Shown here: piece after piece, positions 11,561-24,500 of the stretch
How positions within the stretch are numbered: the stretch's first letter is position 1
Layout: every line of letters begins with the position of its first letter
Assembly (NCBI GenBank): GCA_963669155.1
Contig: OZ022583.1
Coordinates: 6,902,866-6,966,865, forward strand
Reading direction: 5' to 3'
Origin: Arbacia lixula
Lineage: Eukaryota > Echinodermata > Echinoidea > Arbacioida > Arbaciidae
DNA length: 64,000 bases
Program-made: the position numbers and the translations under genes
The notes under the pieces: generated by a model
The model's input: the letters and a program-made list of their open reading frames with translations, nothing else
The model's database searches: none
Told to the model about the DNA's origin: nothing

Positions 11561-11884
11561 AGAGAGTGAGAGAGAGAGAGAGTGCATACAGCGCATATCA
11601 GCTGGTGGACACCTATCAGATCCACAGTGGGCGTGGTTTCATAACTTTGAGTTATATTCCTGAAGAGGTCTTATCGCGATATTCTGCCTCATGAAAACCG
11701 ACGTAGGTATTTGCCCCCTCCTAAGCTTTGATGTGGGGACACAAAATTAATGTTTCTGCTACCTTGCAAATTGCATGCTCCATTGTTGAAAGCTGTGTTA
11801 ATGGCTTTAGTACCGAAGGAGGGGTCTTAGTACCCCATCGTTGCCCCCTCTTTGAACCGGCAACTCTCGTCTTCTGTTTTCTGG

Positions 11885-11924
11885 GCTGCACCCCAGTCCG
11901 AGCCCCCTTTTTCTGGGGTGCAGC
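11885..11924. repeat. Strong 12-bp stem hairpin
   Basis: GCTGCACCCCAG (11885-11896) is followed after 16 bases by its exact reverse complement (11913-11924). A third related word (GCACCCCAGGCTGC) follows at 11940. It would form a stable RNA stem in the pre-mRNA. Its function is unknown. Confidence 0.7.
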
Positions 11925-12054
11925 AAACCATCTGTGATGGCACCCCAGGCTGCTCATAATTTGAGCTGTTTTTCGACTTGACCTTTTCCCTCAGAGGCGA
12001 CCTCGGCAAGACTTCACCCCCTTGCCATACCAGGGGGCCCAGTCTTCAGTCAAG

Positions 12055-12260
12055 GCCACGCCTTAAATAACTTGATACCAAGGAAGAAGGGAGCTCGTGA
12101 GAAAGAGAAGAACAAGAAGACACACAAAAAAAGGAAATCTAAGACTGGGGGCATCAGTGGTTCATAGGGGCTAGTCTAGTAAGGCACACCTAAAATTATT
12201 TGATACCAACAAAAAATTATGATCATGACTAGGAGAAGAGAAAGAGAAGAATGATAAGAT
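12055..12260 (+). repeat. Tandem duplication of about 125 bp
   Basis: 12055-12120 and 12180-12255 share 'TGATACCAA', AAGGCACACC/AAGGCCACGCC-like words and a GAGAAAGAGAAGAA tail. A third weaker copy may start near 12490. Confidence 0.5.
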
Positions 12261-12475
12261 GGAGGTGGAGGAGAAAGAGAAAGAAAATGAAAGGAAAGAA
12301 AATGAAAGGAAAGACGGAGGAGATGAGCAAATAAAAAGAGAAGGGAACAAAGAGTGGGAAAACGATGAAAACGGCAAAAAGAAAGAGAAAGAGAAGAAAA
12401 AGATGGCAAAGATGGAGAAGAGGAAGGAGAAGAAGAAGAAGAAAGGGAAAAGAAAGGAAACAAAAGACTGATAGC
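12237..12475 (+). repeat. Polypurine tract (GA-rich)
   Basis: Almost purely A and G on the + strand. The Lys/Glu-rich frame (+) and Ser/Phe-rich frames (-) are low-complexity translations. Confidence 0.9.
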
Positions 12476-12839
12476 TAGAGGAGTGTATTGGCTTATGTCA
12501 TAAGACAAACAAGATACCAATAAAACAGAGAAGAACAATGTGGTTCTCAGTTTCTAATGCAAACATATCATACACAGTGTTTAACACATGGGGATGTCCG
12601 TAGGTCCTCCGGACACTTGTATCGCATTGTTGAGTTCCCAGCCCCCTTCCAAAAAGGGGCACATTCTTTAGGTCACTGGGCACCAACAAATTTCTCACTT
12701 ACAAATATATATAATAACCTGTTTTAATAATATGACAGAAGTCAACCAGAAAGATCTTTTATGCATTTTTGTTTGATTATTTTGTAAGTTCATGCAAACA
12801 CAAGCTATGTGAAAGAGAATCTCAGTAGATTAGAGAAAC

Positions 12840-13010
12840 ATGAAAAAAAGAAATTCTTGGCCTTGAAAATAATCCCTTCCATTAAGAATTGAATTATTAT
12901 CGTTAATTTGCCGTAGATTAAATCTTTTCAGAAGTATTGGGGCATAAGATAAGTAAAAACTAAGTGGAAGGACAGATTCACAGCAAAGAGAAGAGGCAGA
13001 GAGAAAGGGA
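12840..13010 (+). repeat. Dispersed direct repeat, copy 2
   Basis: Counterpart of 11390-11560 about 1.45 kb downstream in the same orientation. The (ACAG)n-like microsatellite at 13037-13060 lies just beyond it. Confidence 0.55.
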
Positions 13011-13544
13011 CGGATGGGGCAGGAAAGAAGAGAGACAGAGGCAGACAGACAGACAGACATACATATATACAGAGAGTGTGAGTGTGTGTGGAGGGGAGTG
13101 GAAGAGGGGGGTAAACTAAACAGGAGGAATAGAAAGGTACAAAAAGACAGAGAGGGGCAAATATGATTAGATCATTCTGTAAAGGTAAGCTTGTACAGTA
13201 TGCAAGAAGTCAGAGCAAGCAATATAATACAGCCCACAATATAGTCCGCCTTTTATTTGTGCCAAGGTCGCCTACAAATGGCCCAAAAATTGTTTTGTTG
13301 CATGTGGTGCTGTTTTGAATGGCAGCTTACACGGTCAGGGTCACAAAAAAAAAACTCCTTTAAAAAAAGTCTTTTCCCCTGTCTTTCATTTTTACCATCC
13401 TTCCCACTTCTATTCAGACTTCAGCTCTTGTGATTTCAATAACTGAAATTGATTTTATAAATAGAGAGAGGGGGGATGGTGTACCCCTAATGGTAGTGAG
13501 AGAGACCTATTGATTGGGCTAGGAGATGATAGTTTTAATAGAAA

Positions 13545-13905
13545 ATGGAGGGGGGGGGGGGTGGTAGGGGATGCACTAGATTTAGAATGACCACATTGTA
13601 ACTGTGATGCAGATCTGATTGTGAACTTTTAGGAGTAATGTATAAAAGGGGTGGGTGGGGTTGTGGTGATGGTGGTGGTGGTGGTGATGGTGGTTGGGGT
13701 TGGGGTTGGGAAGGGGGGGGGGCAGTGTTTGAGCAGGTAATCATAAGCACATAGAGCTGTGTATTTTCCCTAAATGATACAATTAAGTTATTAATCTTAT
13801 CTTTGGAGATAGTATTGAGCTCATAGGCCGTATGGGTGCCAGTGTCTGCATGGGTGTAAGGTGGGCATGGTGGAGGGGGTGGGGGGGGGGGGGTGGGGGG
13901 GGACT
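13545..13905 (+). repeat. G-rich cluster with G-quadruplex potential
   Basis: G runs at 13548-13562, a GGT/GAT-rich stretch from 13645, three TTGGGG-like units followed by a long G run (about 13694-13724), and another block of G runs at 13871-13903. The G strand is the sense (transcribed RNA) strand of the gene, so RNA quadruplexes are possible. That part is inference. Confidence 0.75.
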
Positions 13906-14498
13906 GGAGGCCTTGCCTTAGAAATGAACAGGATATCTAAGGTTTGTGTTTACTCTATTGTTCCGCCTGGAGGACCCCCTTTATGTCCTGTGAAAAGAAC
14001 GGTTGGGCATTTTCGTAATGGTTTAGCCAAATATTTGTACGCTTTGTAAGATGTTGAAAATGACAATGCATTCCTATGTACTGCGGTTTTCAATATTTCT
14101 CAGAATCTGTTTGCGTAAAGTTGCCTTGGAAACGTATGAAATGTTCTGCAATGTCAATAACAGTTCATCATTCCAATAACAAATATGATGAAGCTTTGAT
14201 ATTTTCAGTAAATACACTTTATATGCTCAGCAATAAACACAACTGTATCAGTTTCTCAGTTCACTGAAGAAAATATTCCTCTGCCAGAATATTGATTTCA
14301 AAGATTTTATGACTTATTGCCAATTACCTTTGATTTAGTTGCATATTAATTTAATGGGTTAGGGTCACTTGCATAGGCCTGTACTTGTAGTGACAGAATT
14401 TCCCTTATGTTGCAATGCACAGAGGCAGTGTGGGAAAGATAGGGGTAGCAGATATGTAGAGTTTGTAGAGTGTAGTTCAGCAATTGTAGTATGGGAAT

Positions 14499-14900
14499 AG
14501 GCCTCCTTTTCTCTCATCTCTCCTCTCTTTCTTGCTCTCTTTCTTTATCTCTTTTCCTGTTTTCTCTTTGTGTGTGTTCCTCTGTAGATTTGCCCTTTCT
14601 TCACAGACTTCCAGTTCCCTCACCCCGGTCTCTCCTTTACTCTTCTTCTCTTCTCTCTTCTCCCTTCTCTCCTTCTCTCTACCCTATCTCCACTGCTCTC
14701 CCCTCTCTTGGTATCTTTCTCTCTCTGTCTCTCAATCTTACTCTCTTTCTGCTCTCACAATTTTTCTTTCTGTCTCTCAGCCATCATACTTTCCTCATTT
14801 CTCCCTCCCTCTCTCTCTGCACCTATGTGCTTCTCCATTCACCCTTCTTCTCTTCTCTCCGCCCCCTTTTTTGTCTTGTTCTCTTTTCTCTTGTACCTTT
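14499..14900 (+). repeat. Polypyrimidine (CT-rich) tract
   Basis: Low-complexity C/T-rich sequence. The Ser/Leu/Phe-rich frames of up to 165 codons are translations of it in more than one frame and are not genes. Confidence 0.85.
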
Positions 14901-15490
14901 TGTTGGCATGATATGTTGCATTGGTACATGCCTGAAGTGTGACAGAAATATGAGATGCAAGAATGCAGGGCTGTTTTCGAGTAATTAAACATTTCATATA
15001 TCTTCATCACAACATTTGAATTATTAGATTTTCCTCAATCTTTGAGGAAAATTCTGAGATTTGTTTCACCCTATTTACACAGGAAATTTCTGAGCATTTT
15101 TGTGGAGTCTTCACCGAATTTGAAGTTCACAAATTAAACAGACATCCTCTACAAGTATGCCCCCCTCTTTAGAAGTTTAAAAAGAAAAAAAAGAGTACAT
15201 TTTTTCAGACAATATTGGTCAACACTTGGTCTGCATAGGTATGTTAATCAGAGCCTGACTTCTTAAGTCCATGCAGCTTCATGTATACTTAATCCCATTC
15301 CCGAAATCTTCCTTTGCCCATTTGATCACCTCAACCCAACCCCTTCTTCTGTTTGCTTTAACCCCTGCTCACTTAGTTACTGAGTAACTAAAGGTCATAT
15401 AACGACACCCCCTCCATGTACGCCCATATCTTTATCTGTTTTAAAGGGGGGAAAGGAGCGCACACGAATTGCTTGCCATACCCTACTTTA
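14900..15490. other. Intronic unique sequence
   Basis: AT-rich, with no gene or named repeat seen. Confidence 0.4.
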
Positions 15491-15494
15491 CCCC

Positions 15495-15700
15495 TCTCTC
15501 GTGTTTACCCTAACAAGGAATGTATTTAAGTTATTGTAGCCCTTTAGAGTACCACATAGATCAATACAAAAGACATTTTTCCTTGTTTTCTTTTTCTCAT
15601 GTTTACCACAAGGATTAAATTTTAGTTGTTGTAGTCCTCTTAGAATACCATACAGATCAATGGAAAAGATATTTGTCCTTATTCTCTTTTTCTGTGGCAT
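15495..15700 (+). repeat. Tandem duplication, about 105-bp unit, 2 copies
   Basis: Copies at about 15500-15595 and 15601-15700 share GTTGTAG(C/T)CC, AGATCAAT(A/G)(C/G)AAAAGA and TTTTCTTTTTCT-like words in the same order. Confidence 0.65.
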
Positions 15701-16353
15701 GTCCAATGTTGCCTTTTGATCAACTTTTAGTGTAATAAGGGAATTCTCCATGAGAACATTGAGGCATTGTTGTTATTGTGTCAAACTCTCTTTAAAAGGA
15801 CCTTTTAAAAAAGGAGGATGAGGATGTAAAACTTTGTTATTTGCAGGGAAGAATTTCCCCTTCTTGAAATTGGACGGCAATTTTAGTCTATTGACACATG
15901 TTTTGAGCAAAATGATTTATAGTTTTATGTAATGAAGTTGCTGCACAAATATCATTTTTTTGTACAACTCACATCCAAACTGAACAGCAAATTGATATGT
16001 TATACCAGGAAAATGATTTCCTGATATGAACACATTAAGTTGTACCTTATACAAGATGTTAAGCTGTCGATTTCATGAAGATTGAATTAACCATTTTACA
16101 AGAAGAATGGATTCTTCAATAGTTGTAGATTCGTTTACAAAATATGCATGTATCTATTTGCTTCCCTTCCCTCTCCCTGTTTGTTTATACGTTGTCCCTA
16201 CACCTTCATGTACATGTAGGTCACTGATATCACAGGTCAAGTATGGCAAGATAGCAGATTTTAGACCACATTTTCTTGAACAAATTTTTTCTGTTTTGTT
16301 TGCTAAATCAGACTCGAGCAGTGTGATGACTTGAATACCAGAGGAGCCATTTT

Positions 16354-16625
16354 CATGAAATCTTAAGAAGCCTAGTTAATGCTAAAGTGCATTCAGCTAC
16401 ATGCATGTTAGTAACTAACTGAGATTGTAACGCTTCATAAAGAGTTTTGTGACTGGTGCAGTTAGCATTTAATTACTTATTGGGTAACTCGTGTGTCGAG
16501 ATACACATACAATAGAGTGGAGCTAGTGAACAACTTCATGAAGCCATACTAAGCCCAAGTTCGTTGCTAAAGTGCATTCAGCTGTATGCATTAGTAGTAA
16601 CTAACTTGGCTCGTAATTTTTCATG
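16354..16625 (+). repeat. Direct duplication, about 185-bp period
   Basis: 'GCTAAAGTGCATTCAGCT' occurs at about 16381 and 16566. Each is preceded by TCATGAA and followed by GTAACTAACT. Confidence 0.7.
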
Positions 16626-16634
16626 AATATGGCC

Positions 16635-16810
16635 CCTGGGGGTGTTTCACCAAGCTGTTCATAAGTTACGAACGACTTTACGAACGACTGGTGATCCCTT
16701 CTTGTGCTATATCAGATTCTCAATGAACAAAGTGTATTAACGCATTTAGCAAAAGAAGGGATCACCAGTCGTTCGTAACTTACGAACAGCTTGGTGAAAC
16801 ACCCTCCTGG
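16635..16810. mobile_element. Foldback MITE, 176 bp
   Basis: Arms of about 75 bp: the left side GGGTGTTTCACCAAGCTGTT through GATCCCTTCTT and its near-exact reverse complement on the right. The TTACGAACGACT word inside the left arm is partly duplicated. The loop is about 35 bp and non-coding. The ends read CCTGGGGGTG / CCAGGAGGGTG. Confidence 0.8.
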
Positions 16811-19800
16811 TGATCAACTTCCCAGTGTGATTGCAAGCAATAGACCATTTTTGTTATGTATGCAAATTTTATTCATGTTGTTCAAACAATACGTTCCTGA
16901 TGTAATCCCAAAGCTTGTCTGAGGTATATCAAAGTAGCAACAACTTATAAATTCAGAGTGTGTTCCATCCATTGAAACTGAATCACAAAGTACAGTTGAA
17001 TGTAATAACCACAGATCATCAAAGCTACATGGGTGAAATGTTAACACTTGAGATGATTGACTGTTAAAATACCATAACGTGACTTAAATTTCAACTGTGT
17101 ACAAATGCTATTTACTTAATTATTTATGCAGACCATGCTATTAGAACAATTTCAATTGGATTGACCAGTAGATTCTAATGTCTGGGGAAATAAGCAAGCC
17201 TGACTATTTCCATGCAAACTATTTTTTTTTTAGTAAAAACAGGATGGTTCAAAGATAAATCATAATTGTTTTTTTCACATTTAAGTGTACTTTCTCTTTT
17301 CATTATATATCTTGCAGTGTATTCCTTTCAAATATAAGATTTGTGGTTGTGGTGGTTGATACATTAAGGGGCTTAGGACACAGACATTAAACACACAGGC
17401 CCATATATCAAGAACTTTGTGCTTTGTACAATGCGCTATGATTACCGTGGTCTGTCAGGAAATCCTGTTTATGTAGAATTCTTTTTATAAAGGAGATAAT
17501 AGTTGCCAGGGTGGTATATGAATCATCCATGTAGATACATTTTGAAATAGAAAGGGATACAAAAAGAACACATTGAAAAGAAGATTAAGTGTGTAAGGGT
17601 GGGGTTTAGGGTGGGATGGTGACAGAATTCCTTGTGCTATTTAATTTGTATCAGGTATGAAATACATGTACTATTTACACACAAATGGAATAAGAATGTA
17701 AAATGTAACAAATGTGCTGGACTAGTAAGTGACAAGAGTAACAATATTTATCAGTTGGAATGAAAAGTTAGACAATCTTTTTATCAACAGATATAATGAT
17801 ATCATTCCATTAATAATTGGTTAGTAACTCTGACATAGATATATGGAATGATGTAATAACTGCATTTTTTGTCTTCCAAGTTGCTGAAGCCATGTTAAAA
17901 ATTTCCCTTTGTTTTTGTTTCTTGGTGTAAACTCTTTTCAGGGCATTATTCATGCCAATTTGGGCAGAAGAACCGGAAACAATAAGTAGGTCCGACAAGC
18001 TTAATTCGACAGAGGGAGAGGAAGAGAATTATTCACACATATTTTTGGGGGTATTTTTCCCTTCTCCCTGTACGCTTTTGTAAGAAGCTGGAGGAGTGAG
18101 TACCAATTAAGCTACAGGCACTTGATGGATGTATAGTAATCCACGGAACTGTCTGGCATTCCCCAGTTAGCTCATGAATATTCATAGATATGGAGCTTTG
18201 GAATACCATTGCCATGGAGAGGAACTTTCTACTTTTTGCGCAGATGCTGAAGCTTTAAAGGTGCAATCCACGCTTTTAAATTATTTAACATCTATAACAA
18301 AAAAAAAAGAAAGTAATATAGGGATAATTTTAGATGAGTGAAAATATGCATATTGTGAGAACAGATTAATAGATTTGGAAGCTTCTGTGTAACAAATTTC
18401 ATATGGATAAGTCCCGTGAATCGTGGAGAAATGCAGAGATTTCAATGGATGTTCCTGATGAGAGGGAAGGTTTTTTTTTTTTTTTTTTTTTGGGGGGGGG
18501 GGGAGTATCAGCTCCCAGGGTAAAGGTAAGTGCATAAAATGATAGGTTTGGAAGCTTTTTCTTAAAAAAAGGAATTACCAACTGTGATGATTGAAAATCA
18601 CAATTCCTAGGGAGAGTTTTTTTTTTAACTCTAGGATCCTGGACAAGTATTGCAAGGGACTTATCCCCTCCCTGGATAGTGTTTCCTTTTAATGCATACT
18701 GGGAAGGATTTTGAAACCTCTTTCTTGTTTGAATATTTATGAGTTGTGAAGGAATGGGTACGTTTTGTCTGTAGGTTTCTGATTGAGGGTACATACTTCT
18801 TTCTTGAATAATGACAAAACTGGGTCTGGGAAGGGGTTTCCCCCTATCTTAATGTAAGAAAAATTGAATTTCAGATCCAGGATTGGAATCCTTTTCATTT
18901 TTATACAGATTTAAATTGCATGAGACGTACATACATGTAGGTTGATAGGTCAATAATGCTCTAGTTTCTTATATAAGAGGAAAGGAGCCTTGATGTTAAG
19001 TTGAATTTAAAAAAAAGGAGAAACACATCATAGAAAGAGATAAGCAAAACTTTGAAGACAAACAGACTAGTCAGTAACTTACCTGAGAAACTCTATTGGT
19101 CCACTCCAGCTAACTGTAAAAAATGACATTGTACCATTTATAAAAACAAACAACATATTGAATTTTAAGAGAAAGATAACCAGGCCAGTGATTACAAATT
19201 TTTAAGCTCAAATAATTCATATCTCACAATTTTCCCTTTCCTGTTTTCTTCAATTCAACATATAATCACGTTTTCATTCCCCTTTTAAGATTGAGTAAGT
19301 TTTGCACTACAAGACGTTGCGTCCAAAGGATACTTTCTGGAAGAAGCCTGATTTGGCTGTTTGTGCAACTTTAGTCATATGAAGTCACCATATCTTCCCA
19401 TTCCAAAGCTTCTATTTTGTGACAATTCAAGTGTGAAGTACTTTTTGATTTACCAGTAACAGCCAAAGTGCAGCTTGAAAGGAACTATTCTTCCCTTCTC
19501 CCGAGAGTGGAGCTAGTTAACATGGAATAACATGCACTCTCAACTCAAGACTATATTGAATTATTAAATGCTATGGTGATGAAGAGGATGATAACCTATT
19601 TCAACTTAAGAATTACATGTCCAAGAGGAAACATATTTAACATCGTCATGCCGACATTGTCCTTTCGCAATACATAACATATGTTTAGCATACATGGATG
19701 AGAGTCATGTACCGGTACTGCGATGCCTATTTCTGTGGTTTTATTCCGAAAGAGAAACTAGATACATACAGTCTCCCCACTCATTCTATCTTCCTGGCTA

Positions 19801-20875
19801 AGGCAAGTGAGGTCATCTCTATATATTTGTGCATGACCTCACTTAATTGGTCCTGTTTTGCTCTCCATTTCTCAGTCCATTTCAAGTTTTAACCAATTGT
19901 GTGTCAGAAAAGTGACTGGTCTGTAGATTCTGTGGGGTGTTCTTGTACCGAAACGCTCCAATGGTACATAAAGATTTAATCTCAGAAACATGAATTGTGA
20001 ATTTGATGTGGTTTCCTTGTTGTCCAGCGATCTTTCATAATTTGTTTTTGTGTGGGATTGATGCAGGACACCATCCATGATATACTTTCATGTAATGTTC
20101 TTCACTTCAAAACATTAAGGAGAGTTTTACTTTTTACAGGTTAAGTGGAGGTACACATGGTTGACAAGGAGCTTTTAACCAGCCATGTTAGAACGTAATC
20201 AAACTACCAGGGATTAAGTTTTGAGATTGGGTTAGGTAAGGTTTAACCCTGTCAGTACTGAACAATCATCATCCTATATCCATTACAACACGGTTAATTA
20301 CCAATGGGACTGAGAGGAATCCACAGGAATGTTAACAAAGCCCTGCATTGCTAAAACAATCTTGCATTGTGACTGTTCGTATTGGCTGGGAAGTCTTCTC
20401 TAAAAAAACATCTTTGTTTTCTGATCAAGGGCTCCGGTGAATATTTGAGACCAAATCAAATTGAAATCAAATCAAATAAAATAAAATAAAATACATGGAT
20501 TAATATAATGAGCTAAGAATTCATTTGTACAGTGTACAATACACACAGATGCCGAAAGTTTACCAAACCCCCAAACTTTCAAGGAAGTGCTTCACAACAC
20601 AAGAGACGGGACAGGAAAAGGGGTGGGGTTAAGATAAGATCGATTTCCTTCTGTTTCTCGCACGTAAGCTACAGAATAAAGCAGATATGGGTGTAGGTCT
20701 GGTATCTGGGGTTGTGCTAGTCTTGCCTCAAGGCATTAGTGGTGTGTGCCTCTTCCTGATGCACCACTGCAATCACAAGTGTGTCTGGACACCAAGGCTA
20801 ATACTCGTTCCATATATGGTTTCACTATGAAGGGATGGGGAAAGAGCTGAAAAGGAATATAGTACTCTACATGTC
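16811..20875. other. Intronic AT-rich sequence
   Basis: No supported gene. It contains a poly-T/poly-G run (about 18472-18503) and a type A hairpin element at 20243 listed separately. Other frames here lack motifs. Confidence 0.4.
20243..20320. mobile_element. TTAA hairpin element, type A
   Basis: Left end TTAACCCTGTCAGTACTG. The right end CCAATGGGACTGAGAGG is its diverged reverse complement (CCTCTCAGTCCCATTGG). The right TTAA has decayed to AATC. Confidence 0.5.
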
Positions 20876-20877
20876 CA

Positions 20878-21268
20878 GGACCCTGTTGCACAAAACTTAC
20901 CATTAATGGTAACTGTCATCAATGGTAATTACCATGGTTACATCGCTCGATAGCAAATGAAATTCAAGATTTCCATAGAAATTACCATTGGTAGCAAAGT
21001 TACCATCAATAATTAAATTATATGTGTGCTATTTATGCGCGCTATACACCAGAAGCACCATAGCGCTTAAAATCTTCGAATTGTACAATATAGATTAAAA
21101 AGGAATAGAAAAAGTTTATTAAGAAGATAGGTATGACTTAAAGTGTTTCTTAAAAGTTTCTGATGAGGAACTTTCTGTTACATTATGTGGGAGACAATTC
21201 CATGTGTTTGAAGCTGAAATACTGAAACTTTCGTCACCAATTGTATACTGTATTATGCAACAGGGCCC
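20878..21268. mobile_element. MITE with GGGCCCTGTTGCA-like termini, 391 bp
   Basis: Left end GGACCCTGTTGCACAA. The reverse complement of the right end reads GGGCCCTGTTGCATAA. Near the left end several short TTACCATTAATGGTAA-type palindromic words occur. The body is non-coding and no transposase is present. I have not identified the target duplication. Confidence 0.65.
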
Positions 21269-21605
21269 AGATGTAGTGGTTGGCGCTGCAGCAGCCCATA
21301 AGGAATGAAAAAAAAAGTATCTTCAGCCTGAAAGCCAGGCTAGATGGGGTCGCGTGTGACAAACTATAAGGGTGAAGAGAAACACCATTGTTGGGTTACT
21401 TGAGCCTACAGCCCCAGCGAAAGAGGAAGGGACCACATCCGGTGTCTCCCCGAAAAGATATGGCACGGTGACTCTGGTCTAAAAAATCTGCACCAGATTT
21501 CCTGAAAGCGTGTGGGACTGGGGTTTTTACGACGTATTGTTTTCGCGAGATAACAACCTCCAGTCGATAGCCTTGCACAGCTTCTATGTAGACTGTACCG
21601 TGGAT

Positions 21606-21607
<2 letters not shown>

Positions 21608-21648
<41 letters not shown>
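21608..21648 (+). repeat. (GT)n microsatellite
   Basis: About 20 GT units. Confidence 0.95.
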
Positions 21649-21653
<5 letters not shown>

Positions 21654-22091
21654 GGCTGAAATATCCTTTCGTTTTTTGTTTGCACGAGGAAATTTGGCCC
21701 CGAATTCTGGGCAGGAAGTTAGCGTGATCCCTTCCTGGAGCTCCAGTGTCCTTGTAGAATCAATCGCTTATCACCGAGTTTAACCCTCTCTTGACCAATG
21801 AAGCGATATCAAGCAAATAGTGCAGCCTGGCTGATGTACCAGCTGTGCATGATTGTACTGCTGACCTGATGTATGTGTGTATTGAAATGCATGATCAGTT
21901 CATTAATTTTAAGAGAAGAGAACTTATATATGAAACAAATATCAATATCAAACAAATAATGTATGCAAATCTACTTGAAACATGACCACCTATCACATAC
22001 ATGAATCAACTAAGGAGGAATACTGGTTTGAGAATTGAGGACTTGACTATGATCGTGGCATGCGTTCATCAATGTTCTTGAGTTAGAATCA

Positions 22092-22226
22092 ATGTTTTTC
22101 GATACAAAATTTAGAAACACCGATTCTAACTTTTGAAAGTTGATAAGCGCACCCATAAACAGAGGGTGTGCTTATAAACTTTCTATAGTTGGAATCAACG
22201 TTCCTAATTGTGTTTGAAAACACTCA
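22092..22226. mobile_element. Foldback hairpin, about 135 bp
   Basis: Imperfect arms of about 60 bp: GAAAGTTGATAAGCGCACCC on the left pairs with GGGTGTGCTTATAAACTTTC on the right across a short loop. Pairing continues outward through GATTCTAACT / AGTTGGAATC and GAAACAC-type words. Confidence 0.65.
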
Positions 22227-22461
22227 TTACAGACTAGAAAAGACTTGAAAAATGCATTCTTAAAAAAATGGGAGAATCATGAGAGAAGTCAGTGTTTGAG
22301 TGCATTCAAGATAAGTCGAGTAAGTCAACTAGCTGAGCCCTACTGTTCCTCTGTTGTGTTTGTTTTGTTGATACGTGGGCAGAAAGCCAACATGTGACCC
22401 ACATAGCAAGGATAGCTTATGCATTTCCCCGTCCCATTTAGCTTAATGGTCTAGACTAAGT

Positions 22462-22515
22462 TTAACCCTCTTAGTACCAAGGCGTGAATTTAGCCCATGG
22501 TAATGAGAGGGTTAA
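22462..22515. mobile_element. TTAA hairpin element, type A, 54 bp with intact ends
   Basis: TTAACCCTCTTAGTACCA at the left and TGGTAATGAGAGGGTTAA at the right. TTAA is intact at both ends. It is the most compact and cleanest copy in the window and is followed directly by two more TTAA-delimited segments. Confidence 0.75.
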
Positions 22516-22614
22516 CCCTTTTGTGACAACAAACTCTCCACTCAGTGCTTTAACTCATTTTACAAAAGTGATACCATCATTGTCAGTTTTTATGTCACAC
22601 AAACAATTGATTAA
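22512..22614. mobile_element. TTAA-delimited segment between two hairpin elements
   Basis: Shares its left TTAA with the preceding element and its right TTAA with the next one. The left end TTAACCCTTTTGTGACA is partly complementary to the right-end word TGTCACACAAA. It could be a diverged family member or simply the spacer. Confidence 0.4.
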
Positions 22615-22744
22615 CCCTTTACCTGCCGCTGTCGCATTTTTGCGACTAAATGGTAACGTGCCGCTACCGCAAATTTACGACCAAACTGTAATAGAGAATA
22701 CCTCTAGCACAGAGGGTTTTTAACCCTGGCAAATTAAGAGTTAA
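22611..22744. mobile_element. TTAA hairpin element, 134 bp variant
   Basis: Left end TTAACCCTTTACCTGCC. The reverse complement of the right end reads TTAACTCTTAATTTGCC. TTAA is intact on both sides. Internal CGCATTTTTGCG is itself palindromic. It is CpG-richer than its flanks. Confidence 0.6.
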
Positions 22745-23318
22745 TATGTTGTCCCTATAGTCTTCTATGAAGTAGGAGCTCTGTAAATACGAAAATGATG
22801 AATGAATGATTTGTTTCTTTAGTTGTTTAAAATATGCATTGTGCATCATCCTTTAAGTGGCAGCAAGTGTATAGTGAGTGTGGGAATGATTGTGAACAAA
22901 ATCATCAAATCAGCAACATTTTATGACAACTCACAAACATGTTGCTCAGAAACTTAAATAAGCACAATTTATCCTGGATAATTTATTTACCAATACTTAT
23001 TTTGAGGTACATGTCGCTATCTTAATCAGTTATAAAGCATTATTATAACTTATCTGTACAGTACCTTATCTGTACCTTATCTGTACAGTATACAGTACCT
23101 TTTTAACATACAAGAACCATGGAAGGATAAGAATACTGAATTCGTATGTGTGTTTAAGAGTGAACTAGATATGCCGTGGATAGTACATTACTCGTAGTGT
23201 TTGCATCCATATTTCTTTTTCTCTTGGTTTTATAACAGCTTATTGAAATGAGATATTGGTGGAGATTGGTTTTCAGATTGGAAACCATCTACTTCAATCT
23301 TTGCTTGATGAGGAAGGT

Positions 23319-23970
<652 letters not shown>

Positions 23971-24211
23971 GAGAGTGAGAGAGAGAGAGAGAGAAAGGGA
24001 GTCTGAGTAAAGATGAAAGCTGAGGAAGAAGACTGATATGTACACGCAAGCTGTTACACTATAGGGAGTTAATGTAGGCAGAAATATAGAGAGAACATCT
24101 GAGAGAAGGTAAAGGGAAAACAAAGACACAGATAGGCCGAAACATAGAAAGAAGTCAAAGGATATGCAGAGGGCAGGAAAAATGGTCGTTTGACTGCGGA
24201 AGCAGGAAGGG

Positions 24212-24500
24212 TCTGGGATTTTTAGTAGGTAGTGGTGTAGATGGGGCCGTTTCCTGAAAGTTAGCGTCCCTGTACCTGTCCCCGCCTACTCTCCAATCCC
24301 CAGACTTTCAGCCATGTCCAATATGGATCTTTGGTAGACAGTGGGGTAGATGGGGCTGTTTCCTAAAAATCTATCATCACTTTCTAGTGGCAGTGTCCCT
24401 GCCTAGTCTCCAATCCCCAGACTTTCAGCCCTGTCCTATATAGATCTGTAGTCGGTGGTGGTGTCGATGGGGCTGTTTTCCCCCTATTGCTAGTGTGTCT
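24212..24500 (+). repeat. Tandem repeat, about 110-120 bp unit, 2.5 copies
   Basis: 'GATGGGGC(C/T)GTTT' recurs at about 24240, 24349 and 24467. 'CTCCAATCCCCAGACTTTCA' recurs at about 24291 and 24409. Confidence 0.75.
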
